Shown: positions 10,364-24,200 of the stretch, in pieces
Layout: each line of letters starts with the position of its first letter
Numbering within the stretch: position 1 is the stretch's first letter
From: Aurelia coerulea
Taxonomy: Eukaryota; Cnidaria; Scyphozoa; Semaeostomeae; Ulmaridae
Assembly: GCA_039566865.1 (NCBI GenBank)
Contig: CM076958.1
Span: 11,322,501 to 11,386,500 of the forward strand
Direction: 5' to 3'
Length of the DNA stretch: 64,000 nt
Notes under the pieces: model-generated
The model's input: only the letters and a program-made list of their open reading frames with translations
What the model was told of the DNA's origin: nothing
The model's database searches: none
Translations under genes and position numbers: made by a program

Positions 10364-12106
10364 GGCCAACTATGGAGTCTTTTACAAAATCATTAACGGT
10401 TTGTTGTGTGCACATTAGATAGGAATAAAGTAAAAGATCATGAACCTTAGTGCTCAGATCATCGTTACATTTCCTGTAGTCATTTTTCTCCATGAAATAA
10501 GCCTCTGTCATTGCCTGTTCTAGAAATCCGAGTTACTATTGTCAATATTGTGCTGTTGAGCGCACCAAATTCAGTTCAGAGGATGTCAACTTTTAAACAA
10601 CTCAACAAGATTGCAAAAACTTATTGCATGAGTTCATGGCGTTTAAATTGCCATCGCAGAGACATTTTGAAAGTGGCCCGTTTTTTCTGATACACCCGGT
10701 ATATATTTTATTGTTTCACTGTAATTCCTCTATAATTTAATTTTAGATGACTTTGAGGATGTCCTGCTGAGAGCAAAAGAAAATGGAGTAGAGAAGGTTT
10801 GTCTCATACATAAATGTGCTTGTCTTCAAATTACAGGCACTTTTCCTTGGCCTTTGCGATAAGTGAGATATTTTCATTGAAAATCAATTCATCAGTCAGG
10901 CAGTCAGTTGATCAATCAGGGCGGTAGGAAGCAGCTTCTGATTGGGGGCAGTTGTTCTTAACCCTATATCACCTGGGACTTTTGAAGCGGACAATGCCTG
11001 GGGGGGGGGGGGGTGGATTCAACCCCCCCCTGTTTTTCTTCGCTGTTATAGTAGCTATAATCTTTAAACTTGGTAAATAGATGGACTTTGATGCAAACAA
11101 TCAAAATCACGTAATTAAATCAAATTATCCCTATTGTTATTGTTGCTATGACAATAAGAAGATGCTAAGAATTACGACTTGGCATCAGCAAAGACAGTGC
11201 AGAGGCTTACATCTTGTCGTCTCAACACGATAAAGAAACAACTATATTGAGAGTGGAAGAAATGAAAGATCTTGGAGTGCTAATGGAAAGCAAACTAAAA
11301 TTCAATAAACATATTGCAGAAATATCTAAAAAAGCCACTGGAGTGCTAGCATCAATCAAGAGAACATTGACTTACATAGGCAGAAACCAGTCTGGTTCCC
11401 TGACGTCATTTTCGACTAGGGGGACTGGGCTCCACGCAAGCAGTCCAAAATAACTCGCTATATAAGTCAACAAATAAGTCAACAAATCGCTTCCCTGGCG
11501 CCCAGTACCCTCACGCGAACGCGGTCAAGTTGACGCACAGGGAACCAGGCTGGACAGAAACGTGTCCATTGGTCTTTACAAGAGTCTCGTCAGACCTTTG
11601 CTAGAAACATCTGTCTCCGTATGGAACCCGTATATGGTTAAACATGTAAAACAACTAGAAGCCGTTCAAAGATGAGCAACAAAGCTTGTTCGCGGCATCA
11701 GCCAATTATCATATAACGAAAGATTACACGGTTTAGAATTGCCGACTCTTCAGTATAGGAGAAAGCGCGGTGACATGATCACAACTTATAAAATATTTCA
11801 TGGCCTCGTTGACACTGACCCCTCAAAGTTCGTTAAAATCAACGACAATAAGACAGGGGTCATAAATACAAAATAGCGTTGAACAAATGCTGACTAGATG
11901 TGAGAAAGAACTTTTATTCTCAGCGCATCATAAAAGAGAGGAACTGCTTGCCAGCTAACATCGTCGAAGCAAAGGATGTGATAACGTTTGAAAAACTCTT
12001 TGACCGTCTACACGGGGATTCAAAATTCGAATTCAAACTAAACTAGATTAGTAATCATAGACAATCAGGGTTTTATAGGCCTTGGCCTTCCAGCCCCTTA
12101 ACCAAC

Positions 12107-12205
<99 letters not shown>

Positions 12206-15200
12206 GTTATGATTATCATGATTATTACCAACATGATTGAAACAATGAAATGAAACATTAAAGTGGAATTTTTTATTTCAAATTGAGTTGGATATGATCA
12301 AATACATGTATATGCATAATTTGGCATGTATTTTAGATTAATATTTGCAACAATTAAAAAAAAGTATACAAATTTTGTTGACTACACAATAAAACATTGG
12401 CTGCCATGGTTACAGTGCTATATTTAGAATCTTGAAATTTTCATCATTCGATACAGTATAGATATAAAGTCAAAGTAGCGGAATGTTAGCTTCCTTTTTT
12501 GCATATTTTAGCATTGGCGAATAAAAGTTTGGTTGGGGGGTGGAATCCACCCCTCAGGTGAGATAGGGTTAAAACAATAGAGAACAATGCATCCAATTTT
12601 AATGCTTGTGATGTAGCTTTTTAAAATTATTGGGGGGCTTAAGCCCCCCTGCCCCCCCCCCGCTTCCTACGGGCCTGGATCAATTGTGTAAGATCGTGCA
12701 AAACCAGGCAGCTCACACAATTTTAAAAACTTCGCCAATTCACTGCCAAAATAGAGATAATAAATATCGTGTCTTCAGGATGTTCTTATGTTTGACGTGC
12801 AAAAAGAAAGCATGTAGTAACATGGACATAAATAACATGGACAATAACATGTATTGAGCAGAATATGGAACAGCAATCAAATGGTTTCAAATCAGTTCAG
12901 AGCAAAACATAAAATGCAAGTTTCATATTTTAGATGATAATCACTGGTGGCAGGCTATCTGACGCAAAAGAAGCACTTCAGCTAGCAAAAACTAAAGGTT
13001 AGTAGCAACATTGCGCTTGCAGATATTTAGATTTTCTGACATCTGCTCAGTAGTGGAGATAGAGAGGGGTAGAGGGGCTGCCCCCCATTGCGACTCAAAA
13101 AGACATTTGTCGGAAATACTTATTGCTTGGAAACAACTGTCGGAAATCTATCGGAAGATTTGTAATGAAAGTTTTTTAATTGAATTTGCTGTCTGTTGAA
13201 ACTAAACGAAGAACTACTAGCACAACACAATGCAGCCTGTGTTCCAGACCCCTAGCACAATGATCAAGACTTATTTACGCAGCACAATATCTGAAAAGAG
13301 ACTCTGACTTAGCATGTATTTTAATCAACAGATAAGTAGTGTCTAATACTATCATCAGACAACTGCTAGAACCATTTTACAGCAGAACTCGAGAAATATT
13401 TCAGCACCGTAAGATTTTCATTTTTGCCTTGAACGAATGACTGATACACTTTGAAGACAAAGGACAGGTCTCTTTTTCTGAATGCTTCTCTATTTGCTGC
13501 AGGGTGTTTAAACAACTGATTTGCGGTACAGAAGCTCAAAATAGCCTACTCATCGTTATAGATTACAGATGCAACATTAGACACTCAAAATGACGTGCAG
13601 AAAGAAAACTTTTTAGGCTTGTTAAAGAACACCAAATAGTCTGGTAAATCCTGCACACGCAAAGACTGGTAAATCCTGCAAGAGAAGCAAACAACTTAAC
13701 ATTAAATGGAAAGAAGATAAGTTAGCAACTTCAACAGATAGCAACAAACGGTCTCCAAAACACGTCGCACACTCATAGGTTCCGTTCATGCGAAGGACAA
13801 ATCAACGATGCAAACAAGTCGATTTAACGCCACTGGCACAATAGGAATACGTGGCTTAGGACATCAAATAGATACGCATTTTTGGAAACTGTTTGTTGCA
13901 ATTTATTTCGCAGCTACTAACATGTGTTCTCTCCGTAGGTAAATTTCCTTGTTTCTCCTGTAGGATATAACTGTCCTTTTTATAGTCTAATGTTGCGTCT
14001 GTAGGTTATAGCGATGAGTCGCTTTAAAATGCTTTGCTGTATGTTCCTATGATTACAGCTCTTTTCGTGAAATGTTGATAAGTACAGTGCCTGTTCATGC
14101 AAAACCCGGGGGGGGGGGGGTACTTGAGTCTCAATTGTTTGGGGCTGTGTGCACTCCAAGAAACAATTTTTTCACCCGGCTTTAGAATTATTCCCTCGAA
14201 ATGATAGCGGGCTATAGATAAATCGGTGAAAAGTATACTCAAAACGTAGAAAATTCATAGAAAAGCAATGAAATAACATTTAAGACAACCGGCTTTATTT
14301 CCTTCCCTGCTACTTGTAAGCCTAGAATTAGTTATTAGGTGCATAAGAACATTGCAAATCTCTAGGTGATGGCTTCTAAAAGGCTTACGTAAGGGACGAC
14401 CCTTGGACTAACAGCCTTTAAGAACCTTTATACCCTGAACTTTATCTCGTGAGTACTGGCTGACCCAAAAAGCAACTTCACGAGCTCGATCGTGCATAGC
14501 TTCCTGAAAGCAACTGTTATGAACACAAACAAGGTACCAGCATGTAGCTGAAGAGCTCAGCTGTGTTTGAGATGGTGCTTGGTCAGTTTAAGTTATGCCA
14601 CTGTCCGACAGAACAGTTTCAAAGATATGGTAATTCGTTCATTTCTCGGACTATTTTCTCCCTTTCCAGTACATGTTTTGGAAAGACAAATTCAAAATTT
14701 GCTTTAGAGCATGACATTTGAATGAGAAACAGAGGTAAATCATTTTGCAAACAAATTTCTCTAGATGACTTAAAATCCATCGCTACGTTATGTTTTGCGA
14801 ATTTTTTTTATCCAGATAAAATTCTTACAATACATGTTACTACTTGCTCTACATATTGATACAATACAACTATACAACACCACATGAACGATAACATGAG
14901 GAGCAAAATGGCGTGACTACCCCATGGTCTACATATAACAATAACAATAAACACTTCAGGACAATTTCCAAAACGAAAAACAAGAAAAAAGAATCCTTGA
15001 AATTAATCACTATACGCTAAATGCTAAATGCTACATAAGTTAACTACAATAAACGTTTGCGACATAAGGACTGCGGGAAAGGAGTTACGAAATGATTCCC
15101 TGCGCCCCACCGAATTAAATCAAGTTGATCGGTGGATTTAATGCAAAGAGCAGGGGTTTTGCGAAATGTTGACTGGAAAAGGATGGCGGATATTTCATTC

Positions 15201-18200
15201 TAAATAGGAAATGTAAGATTGAACATTTTCTTTCAATCTGGTTTTTCGGATGGTGGTCATAGCTTAGATGACCATGCAGCATTGGGCCTTTCGACTAAAC
15301 GGTGATACAAAGCTTCTGTCAATAACGTTTGATTTCAGAGAGCTGTTATGATCAAGATCGTGAAGTTCTTTTTCCGGGATCCACCCGATACCTTTACCTG
15401 AGAACTGGATGATTTAGAATTACTTTTTCTAATTTGTAAACTTTGCAACTTTTTTGGAGTCACTCGTTAGTTCAACTGAAAGTATCTACTTCGTCTCTTA
15501 TGAATTAAAATGCAGCTATTCCAGAGTTTTAATTTACTAGCCAGTCATCTTTGCATCTCCAGCACTCCAAGTTTTCTGGTTCTCCATTTCAGACAATCTT
15601 TTCTGCACTGTTGGTTGTCACCCAACACGATGTAAGGAATTTGAAGAGAACAATGACCCTGATGGTTATTACAATGCATTATTACAAGTTGCAAAAGAAA
15701 ACAAAGACAAAATAGTTGCTGTTGGAGAATGTGGGCTTGGTAATTTACTTATTTACTTTCAATTATCTCGCATGAAATGCTTTGTTTGCTCCTAAATAAC
15801 TTGATAGGTAAAGTTTAATCTGAAGGTTTCAGGTACTCGTTGTGAGAGAATTGTAGGAACACTTGTTGTGAAAGGCTTCGTTAGATACAAAACTTGATAC
15901 CTGTGAGGCATCAATCCGTCATATCATTTTTACGAGAAATATGCAGCCATGTGTTTGGTCAGCAATGACAAGACTTGCTTGAAACATTTGAAACTTAATA
16001 AGCCTGCTTGAATGGCTGGAGTTTGGAAATAGCAGTGCTAAAAGAAGAAAACAGCAAAAGAAAGAAAAGCCTAATAAATAACATCTCGAACATGGATCTT
16101 AGCAACTTTGAAATACAAAAGTGGTCCAATTCTTTAAATATTACTGCCTATCCTATGTTGATACTATATTTGTTTAACGGAAGGTTGATGTCGTACGTAA
16201 GGATATCGTGGATATATCTCGATGCACATACTTTTTTACAAGAATTTCTCATAAGAAACCAAGAAACTTAACTTTCAGATCACTAAAAATGAGAAAACAT
16301 AGTCCTTGGAAAAAACGCTTTCTTTGGCCATGGAAATACATAACCTATGTTATGTTTATTTTTATTATGTGTCTTACATTTCATTGTTCAGAAGGTACTA
16401 TAGTACTGTCTAGGCGGTGGCATGACATTGTAAAGCTTCGTTGTGAAATGTTCACGACGGCACAGGACGCAGAAATCGCTAATTTAAGGAAAGATTTGTG
16501 AAATGACTATTTTCAGTAAAAATAAACGAGGAAAGAAACGAGAAACGAGTACGTTTGAGTACTTGAAAGATGGGGGTTTTGAGAAACTTTCAGCACTGTG
16601 TCATATTCTTAGTTTTTTATAAAAGAATTCGTGTGACAAAATTCGTCTATTTTTCAGATTATGACAGAGAACATTTTTGCCCAAGACAGGCACAATTGAA
16701 GTAAGGACTATGATCTATGTTTCTGGACGAGCTACGTGTGTCGTTACTAAGAATATCTTTATAACAGACCGAACTATTCGATTTTCTGAATACTAAGAAA
16801 CGCCTACTGGAGATCATCGTTAAAGAAACTTCGTTACATAGATTATCTTAGAAAATCCAAAGTACATTTCGCTTGTTTCATGTACAGTATTATTCGTTAT
16901 TCCTTGAGTAATCTCAATCTATGTCGAAGCAATGTTTCATAAAATCGTCTTTTAACATCCTCAAAAGCAGAGTTAATTTCATGCAGAACGAGATAAATTG
17001 AGTTAATTGAGATCTGGTCGATTAATTGTCAGTCACCTTTCAGGGAAAATTTTAAGGAAGTTCCAGGTCTCACATTTACAAAGGTTAGAGGAGCTTTCAA
17101 GGTCAAAATCTATGTATCTAAGTAAACTTTGGTATTGCTATGATTCTGCTCCAGCGAATTTCCTCGGTATCTGGAAACTGGGCGAAATTCGCTGGAGCAG
17201 CGTATCTTATAGAGTATGCTTGTCTTAACTTCAATTAAAAAGATTTGTCTTTTGTGGCTCTGAGATTTGCATTTTGAGCTGCGAAACTTGAATATAGACT
17301 TGAAGACCTGAACAGGACATGGACTTGACAGATCAAGAGGATAGCAAATTAAGTTTCCCATCTTCGAAGATATCTTGAATTCATGGAAAGTGAAGGCAAG
17401 AGGCTGAGATGAATATGTTGGTCTATAAATGGCATAAAGGAACACCCCTGCACGCTATTGTTTTCTTAACTCATGCACGCACCATTTGCAATAATGTTAT
17501 TACATTCTTGCCCATTCTCCTTCCTTACAGATACTTTGGACGTCAATTTGACCTGGCAGAAGAAACACAACTGCCCTTATTTCTTCACATGAGAAATGCA
17601 TGCAGTGATTTTATTGGTTTGTTCATTTGATCTGCTAGATTCTATCTGTCGTCTAAGGAATTGCTTACTTGTAAATAAATATGTTATGACAGCATTATTG
17701 AGCAGCTGATCCATTTCATTACTTTGTTCGCTTTATTGCAGTCTCCCCGAATGGCAATTTTTTCTGCCCAGAGCCCAATAAAACTGTTCTAATAGCGAAT
17801 TTTGAGCAGGTGTTTCTTTAAACTGTTGCCTGTGCTCTTCGGTGTATAAGTGTTGATAACTTTATATTTCAATTCAATTCAATCTTCTTCATAGAATACA
17901 TACAGAATTTGGCTTTTATGAAAATTGATGTATTCTATGAGACCCAAGAATAGCTAAAGCTTTCTAGCTTTAGCCGCAAAATAGAAAGCTTAAGAGAACA
18001 ACACAAAATTTATACCGGGGACCCAAAAACAACTGAACTTAGAAAACCTTTTACATGTGAAACAGTAATCCACATAAATCAGTGATTCAAACCTTATTTA
18101 GTAGCTGAATGGTCTAACTACATCCCTTGCTATGTTCCTTTCTATGTTAACTACATCTTTTTTGCCATGTTCATCGATTGGGGAAATTTGCGAAAATAAG

Positions 18201-21200
18201 GATTTTTTAAACCAGGTAGATTTGAAACCCGTCGAAATTCATCAAAACATGGGATCGATTTGATTAGTACGAGACAATAGCGAATACATTTTGCATTAAC
18301 TTGGGAATTACCATATGTGTACGCAAAACATTTCTCGATAACGAAAAACATATAATCTAATACCACAAGGGGTCGTTTGGATACATCCAATATGAGTTGC
18401 ATATTCTCAGGATAATATGCTCATTGTGTTGCTGCACTGCAGCTGATAAAAATCGATCCCCCATTTTTGACAGATTTCGACGGGTTTTAGAACAGCCCGT
18501 ATTCACTAACCCCTTATTTTCGCCAGTTTTCTATCTCGATAAAAATAGCAAAAAATAGTGGTGACGTGGCCTAGCTATTTATCCACCAATAACGTTTGTA
18601 TTACTGATTTCTGTCGATTATCTTGTTTTGTGTAACTGATTTCCTCGGTTCAGTTATTTTGGGCCATCCGGTTTATAAAGTATTATATTGCAAATGGCAA
18701 TGAATAATAATCACAGAAAGATAAAATGCTGTTTCAAATGTAACGGAAGAACCACAAGGAGATTTTTTACAGAATTGGGTGATTTAGTTAGTTTATATTG
18801 TTGCATTATATTTTTGCTTGATAATGTTTATGATAACTGCTTTAAGATGTTTGCATGTTTGCAGATATTTGTACTTTGAATGCTAAAATTTAAGAAATGT
18901 TGATAAAAGATAGCTCCAAGTCTATTTTGGTTGCACTTGTTTCAGAAACGTGTGGCAATTCATTGTGAGTCATGCTTAAGCATCCAAAAATATGAAAAAT
19001 GTGGAAATTTATGAAGTTAAATTCTTTGCTAGATAAACTCTGATGTGTTTTATTCCTTTAGATATAATCAAGCGTAACAGAGACCGATATGTGGGCGGTG
19101 TAGTAAGTACAATCTTAAACTTGGTTACCTACGAGGATGCCTGCAAAATACGTTGTCTCTTGTGATCTCTAAAGTCAAGAGATTTCATCCAACAGTGCAG
19201 TTTAATATATGCAATAATTTACAGGTTAAAAACCAGATTTTGTTAGGAAAACAGCCGTGTTTATGAACTAAACTAAATACAACATAGAAATGGCTTAACC
19301 CTTAAACAAACAGAAGGGTTGGTTGCATTGGATCTAATGTCGAAAAACCTGATTTCGACTCGTGGAAACAACGCCTTACAAGGTCCTTCACATCTCTCTT
19401 GCAAATCATCCTTTAGAAATTTGAAAGAGAGAATGTTTCAAAATGCATGCCAGTGGGCCCAATATGTTATGCCATTAGGGTCTGTTTATATGAGAGAAAA
19501 CACCACCTGCCAGACCCGGGGCTAACAGGCGAGATCCCACCATCCCATAGAATCCTTTGCGAGGTTTGCCACTCTAGGCGAGTTACAATTTGTCCATATA
19601 AACGAAACATTACCGATATGGTGAGGTGTACTGGCTTTCTTCGTTGATTCCTATTGGTTAATTCGTTCTGATTTCACAGAAGAGAGTCTTTATTTTTGTT
19701 TTTATGAGGTAAAAAATCTCATAAAAAATAAACAGTGGCTGAAATTTACCTCGCCTGTCAGCATTTTCCATCGTACCGTTTATAGCTTTGTATGTCATCT
19801 CTTACTCCTCAATTGCACACCTTAACCAGATTAAAAGTTAAGCCTCCCAATTTTCCTGAGCATCAATCAACGTTAGAAAATTGCTACTAATCGTTTTGTA
19901 GGCACATTGTTTCACTGGAACTAAAGATGAGGCGAAAGAACTTATTGATAATGGACTATACATCGGAATTACTGGTTGGTAAGACAAGTTGGTTGTAATG
20001 TTTTTGGTAATATTTTTAGCAATACTTCTTCAAAAAATCTAAAACTATGTATTGATCCAGACTTTTTTGTCGAATAGCTAAAAGGTTTATTAAGGCTGCT
20101 TCTTCTTTAAGGTAGGCAAGTGATTCAACCACCATTCAACAACTTCACTTATTTTGTGGAAAACAGACTGTTCGTTGCGAACAGTTTGACCTCTAAAATG
20201 TGAAGGGAATCAGCCTTCTCCGGAACTGTTTACGTTTGATTCTTTCTCATGACTCTGTTTTATTATTTGCAGCTCCATGAAAACTGCAGAGAATTTAGAG
20301 ACGTTAAAATCAATACCATCAGAATATCTTATGATTGAAACAGGTAGGGACAATAGTTTTTTTATATATACCAGCATAGCCTCCAAATCTTTTCTTTTAT
20401 CCGAAGTTCGGACGCTGACTCATCCTCTGATCAGATTGCGTTTTCTCCTAACATTGACCAATCAGGTGCCGTCACTTCATTACTTCCGCGTTTCGCAGCT
20501 AGATTTAGGCCATTTTGAGTACCCCCCAATAAAAAAATATTGCACGCTCGAATAAATGGAATTTTTTAAAAATTTCAACGGGAAAAGGAAGCTTATACAT
20601 AGGACCACAAGTGTTCATGTAACCCCTTTGCCATCACCTAGGATTGAAAAATTACGGCGATTTGAATGTTTGTCTTTGGTATTTTTTCAAACAGGTAGCG
20701 GCATCCTGCTCGCCCCCCCCCCCCCCTAAAAATTAGTTTTTTAGCAAAATTATAAAAAATATACCGGGTGTCCCAAAATGATGTATTATTGTTTGATTGC
20801 TTGTATGTCCATAACCAATGAACTGATTTTCAAAAACTTTGTTTTATTTGATTGCCCGAAGGCTAAATTGAATGTTAAGATGTTGGTTGTGGTTTTACCA
20901 GTTTTTGAAAATCGGTTCATCAGTTATGGACAAATAAGCAATCAAACGATAATACATCATTTTGGGACACCCGGTACATATTTCCATGAATATTTCTTCC
21001 GAAATTTCCGAAATTTGCGCTTTATTTCGCCTTGACTTGCGAATTTGCGACACCTCCAAACTCTGTCATTCTTCCCTTGGATGACAACTGATGCCTCTCT
21101 CTGGTCTGGACCCAACATAACTGGAAAAGGCGGGAAAATAAATCTTTAACGGTGACGGTGTCGTCATGTTTTTGTTGGTAGAATCATTTATCGTCTCAAA

Positions 21201-24200
21201 TATTTGTTCACAAATCTATAAGAAGATGTTCGATTACCAATGAAGTTGAAGCAAAGTATCGAGATAACTGCCAATATCTTTAATTCCCGCGCTTGGGATA
21301 GAGTGTGAGTGAAACCAAACTGACACCATTGCAAAAAATTGTCAAAGAAGACGACGGCATTGCATCAGGAGCGATCAAGATCACGGTGAAGTAAGTTTTC
21401 CTTCTACTTCGTCTTGCAATGAGGGCATTTCAAATTTTTACATTCTTATCAAAAGACGATTTTGACAACGATTTCCGCTCAATTTTTACAAGAAAGAAGC
21501 CGCCTGTGCTGTGTGAAATTGTAAAATTCAATTTTGTAAAAAATTAAGAAATCTAGGAGAAACTTTTACCCCGGGAAGAACTGGGGTCAAGTTTGTTGTA
21601 AAAGTTAGTGCACGAGTTTATAAGAAAATAAAATTTTGGGCCAGTTGTGAAAGTATTAAATGTTTCTTAAGATTATCAAATTTTGAGTAGCTACTCAAAG
21701 TTTACCTGTGCCCCCGTGAACATTTCAAAACAAATGTTTTTGAAGCCTTTCCAATGTTTGGACATATAACAATCTTCGTGTTTACTACCTGTGCTCCGTG
21801 AACATTTCGAAGCAATGTTTTTGAAGCCTTTCTAACGTTTATTAAGACTTTTCTCAAGTACCTTCCGAGCCCCTTCCGAGCAACATGATACAATAACCAA
21901 GTGAAAATAAAGTAAAATATCCCAAGGACTTCCTCTATCATAATAAATAATTTCTTCCCAGAACAGGTATTTTTTTATAAGAATGGGTAAAAAACTCAAC
22001 TCTCAGATCGCCAAAAAACTGCAAAACTCCAGCACTGGGAAAATATAACTTAAGAAACAATTTATTTTCATAAAGATTAAGGAAATCCTTGACATATCTT
22101 TATTTTATTTTCACTTGTTTCCTGTAATGCTTAGCATTGGAAAGGCTTCAACAACCTTGTTTTGAAATGTTCACGAGGGCACAAGTAAGGAACATGAAGA
22201 TTGTTATGGAACCTCTAACAAACTCAGAGTACTGAAATTCTTGGAGCTTTCAGCACTGACCCAATTCTTAGTTTCATATAAAAAAGTTTGTGTACAGCAG
22301 TTTCTAATAATATTTGGCGATCTGAGGGTTGCGTTTCTTAAAAGCAGCTTCTTACAAAAAGAATACATGTAATGCAATTGTTGGTAATTGTTGTCTGTGA
22401 AATATATTTTGTTTTTACAACTCCAACAAACCTTTTGATACAGAGGTAGACTTTTGATTTTAGTTGGCCAGATCATCTATATTCTCTCTTGTCGAGACAT
22501 ATCATCAGGCAGTCAATGCAAAATATTTGTTCATGGCGTGTTTCTTTCAATGATGTGAATGCTTTGAAGAAGATGTTGCCAAGTCCAAGACGTGCTTTCA
22601 GATTTTAATAAAACTGTTGTCAAGCTCTTCCAGTCAGTATGCATTGCATTTAAACGAGATTATTCTTTCCTTTCCCCATTTTTAAAGAAATATTTGAGAC
22701 GATAAATGATTTTACCTACAAAAACATGACGACACCGCCACCGTTAAAGATTTCTTTTCCCGCCTTTTCCTGTTATGTTGGGTCCAGACCAGAGAGAGGC
22801 ATACGTTGCTATGCAGGGAAGGAGGACAGAGTTTGGAGGTGTCGCAAATTCGCAAGTCAAAGCGAAATAAAGCGCAAATTTCGGAAATTTCGGAAGAAAT
22901 ATTCATGGAAATATGTATATTTTTTATAATTTTGCTAAAAACCTAATTTTTGGGGGGAGGGCGAGCAGGATGCCTCTACCTGTTTGAAAAAATACCAAAG
23001 ACAAACATTCAAATCGCCGTAATTTTTCAATCCTAGGTGATGGCAAAAGGGTTACATGAACACTTGTGGTCCTATGTATAAGCACCCTTTTCCCGTTGAA
23101 ATTTAAAAAAAAAATTCGACTTATTCGAGCGTGCAATAGTTTTTTATTGGGGGGTACCTAAAATGGCCTAAATCTAGCTGCGAAACGCGGAAGTATGAAA
23201 TGACGGCACCTGATTGGTAAATTTTAGGAGAAAACGCAATCTGATCAGAGGATGAGTCAGCGTCCCAGGGGAACTTCGCACAAAAGAAAAGATTTGGAGG
23301 CTATGCTATATATACCATTATAAATTTTTTACAAGACGAATTTACTTATGACGCTACCTACTAATTTCTCTACGAAACACACAAGGACGATAATACCACG
23401 GGGAGCAATAGACTATGACAACCCCGCGGCAACAAATATAGAAAGAAATATAAACTACTGGGTGAATCAGGAAAGATGTACCACCAGCCCGCAAAACCGC
23501 ACCCCAAGAGCCACCCAACCGATTCGCACAACTTCATAGAGATTTAAACGACGTGTCAAAAGAGGCTTCAACGAAAATTTTGTCCAGGCCTCAGTCGAGG
23601 ATTGGAAATTAGAATTAGACGAATCGGATGTGTGACCCCCTCGCCACGACTCCCCGAGCAGGCAACACACCCCCCGACCCACCCATTACATAAAGATACA
23701 CGTAATGTCTGCTAAGAAATAAATCAACCATACGGAACTTTACATACAAGACACCATACTTGGTGGTTGGATGAGGTATGACTAGATATGATGCGGTCCT
23801 AATCGAATCGACCAGTTATTTTGATGAATTCTAGAGTCAATTCGAGAATAATTTGTTAACGTCATTGGGAAGGTCTTTGTCACCATATAATAAAAGTTGC
23901 GTTAAGACCTCGTTTGGAATATTAACATATCCAAGTGGTCGTTGTAATGCTAAAACTCGAACGAGAAGATTTCGGCGTTGAACTTCAAAGGAAGAGCAAA
24001 GCAACAAGAAATGTTCCGTATTCTCTGTACCGTCGTTCGTAGGGCACATTGGGTTGATGGTATCCCTAAGATTATGCTTGAACTTGTGAAAGTTCAATTT
24101 GCTAAGACCAACCCTAAGTTGAGTAAGATAGGATAGTCCTACTGGATCGTAAATCCCAAAGACAGATTTAGCAGGGGGGCGGATTATGGACAGTAGCTTT

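Larger units (their letters stand above)
6621..10699. mobile_element. Possible Tc1/mariner-like pair of ends, CCGGGTGTCCC family, around LINE-A
   Basis: At 6619 TA is followed by CCGGGTGTCCCAAAAAA. At 10690-10701 the sequence reads ATACACCCGGTA, an inverted, slightly diverged end next to TA. The same terminal motif with TA duplication is proven at 20764-20974. If the ends belong together, LINE-A inserted inside this element. They could instead be two separate relics. Confidence 0.4.
11170..12204 (+). mobile_element. LINE-B: 5'-truncated copy of the LINE-J family, level 3
   Basis: Nearly the same sequence as 60198-60648 (LINE-J RT C-terminal end), then about 440 bases of 3' region that LINE-J lacks in this window, then (TTA)n from 12109. 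Stops and frameshifts are present (for example TGA in RRATKL at about 11674). It shows what LINE-J looked like beyond its interruption at 60648. Confidence 0.9.
10958..12572. mobile_element. piggyBac-like TTAA element, level 2 of the nest
   Basis: TTAA followed by CCCTATATCACCTG (10958-) is inverted as CAGGTGAGATAGGG followed by TTAA (to 12572). TTAA duplication and CCCTA-type ends are piggyBac traits. Just inside, poly-G/GGATTC blocks on the left also have an inverted counterpart on the right (about 12534-12554). It is non-autonomous; a LINE fragment occupies the centre. Confidence 0.7.
10917..12677. mobile_element. hAT-like element, outermost of a four-level nest
   Basis: The left end CAGGGCGGTAGGAAGC (10917) is inverted at the right end as GCTTCCTACGGGCCTG (to 12677). 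GATCAAT lies immediately outside both ends (10910-10916 and 12678-12684), a 7-bp direct repeat, or 8-bp with one mismatch. CAGGG ends and a 7-8-bp duplication suggest the hAT superfamily. No transposase is inside; the space is taken by the TTAA element. Confidence 0.7.
20373..23307. mobile_element. Mutator-like element with about 620-bp TIRs and 9-bp duplication
   Basis: Arms 20373-21205 and 22690-23307 are inverted copies; they are equal in length once the 211-bp insert in the left arm is removed. Both outer ends read AGCATAGCCTCCAAATCTTT. A perfect 9-bp direct repeat ATATATACC flanks the element (20364-20372 and 23308-23316). Long TIRs plus a 9-bp duplication are the Mutator/MULE signature. 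The 1.5-kb centre has no recognisable transposase, so it is non-autonomous. It starts only 29 bases after a TATDN1 exon end (20343). The right TIR carries its own indels, so the element is not recent. Confidence 0.88.

Noticed and set aside
10225..10511. Poly-Leu and poly-Asn ORFs
   Set aside because: They are translations of the (ATT)n tail of LINE-A.
16008..16501. Overlapping ORFs of 87 and 97 codons in a TATDN1 intron
   Set aside because: The right half overlaps AAGAAACT-family repeat relics, and neither shows a protein motif.
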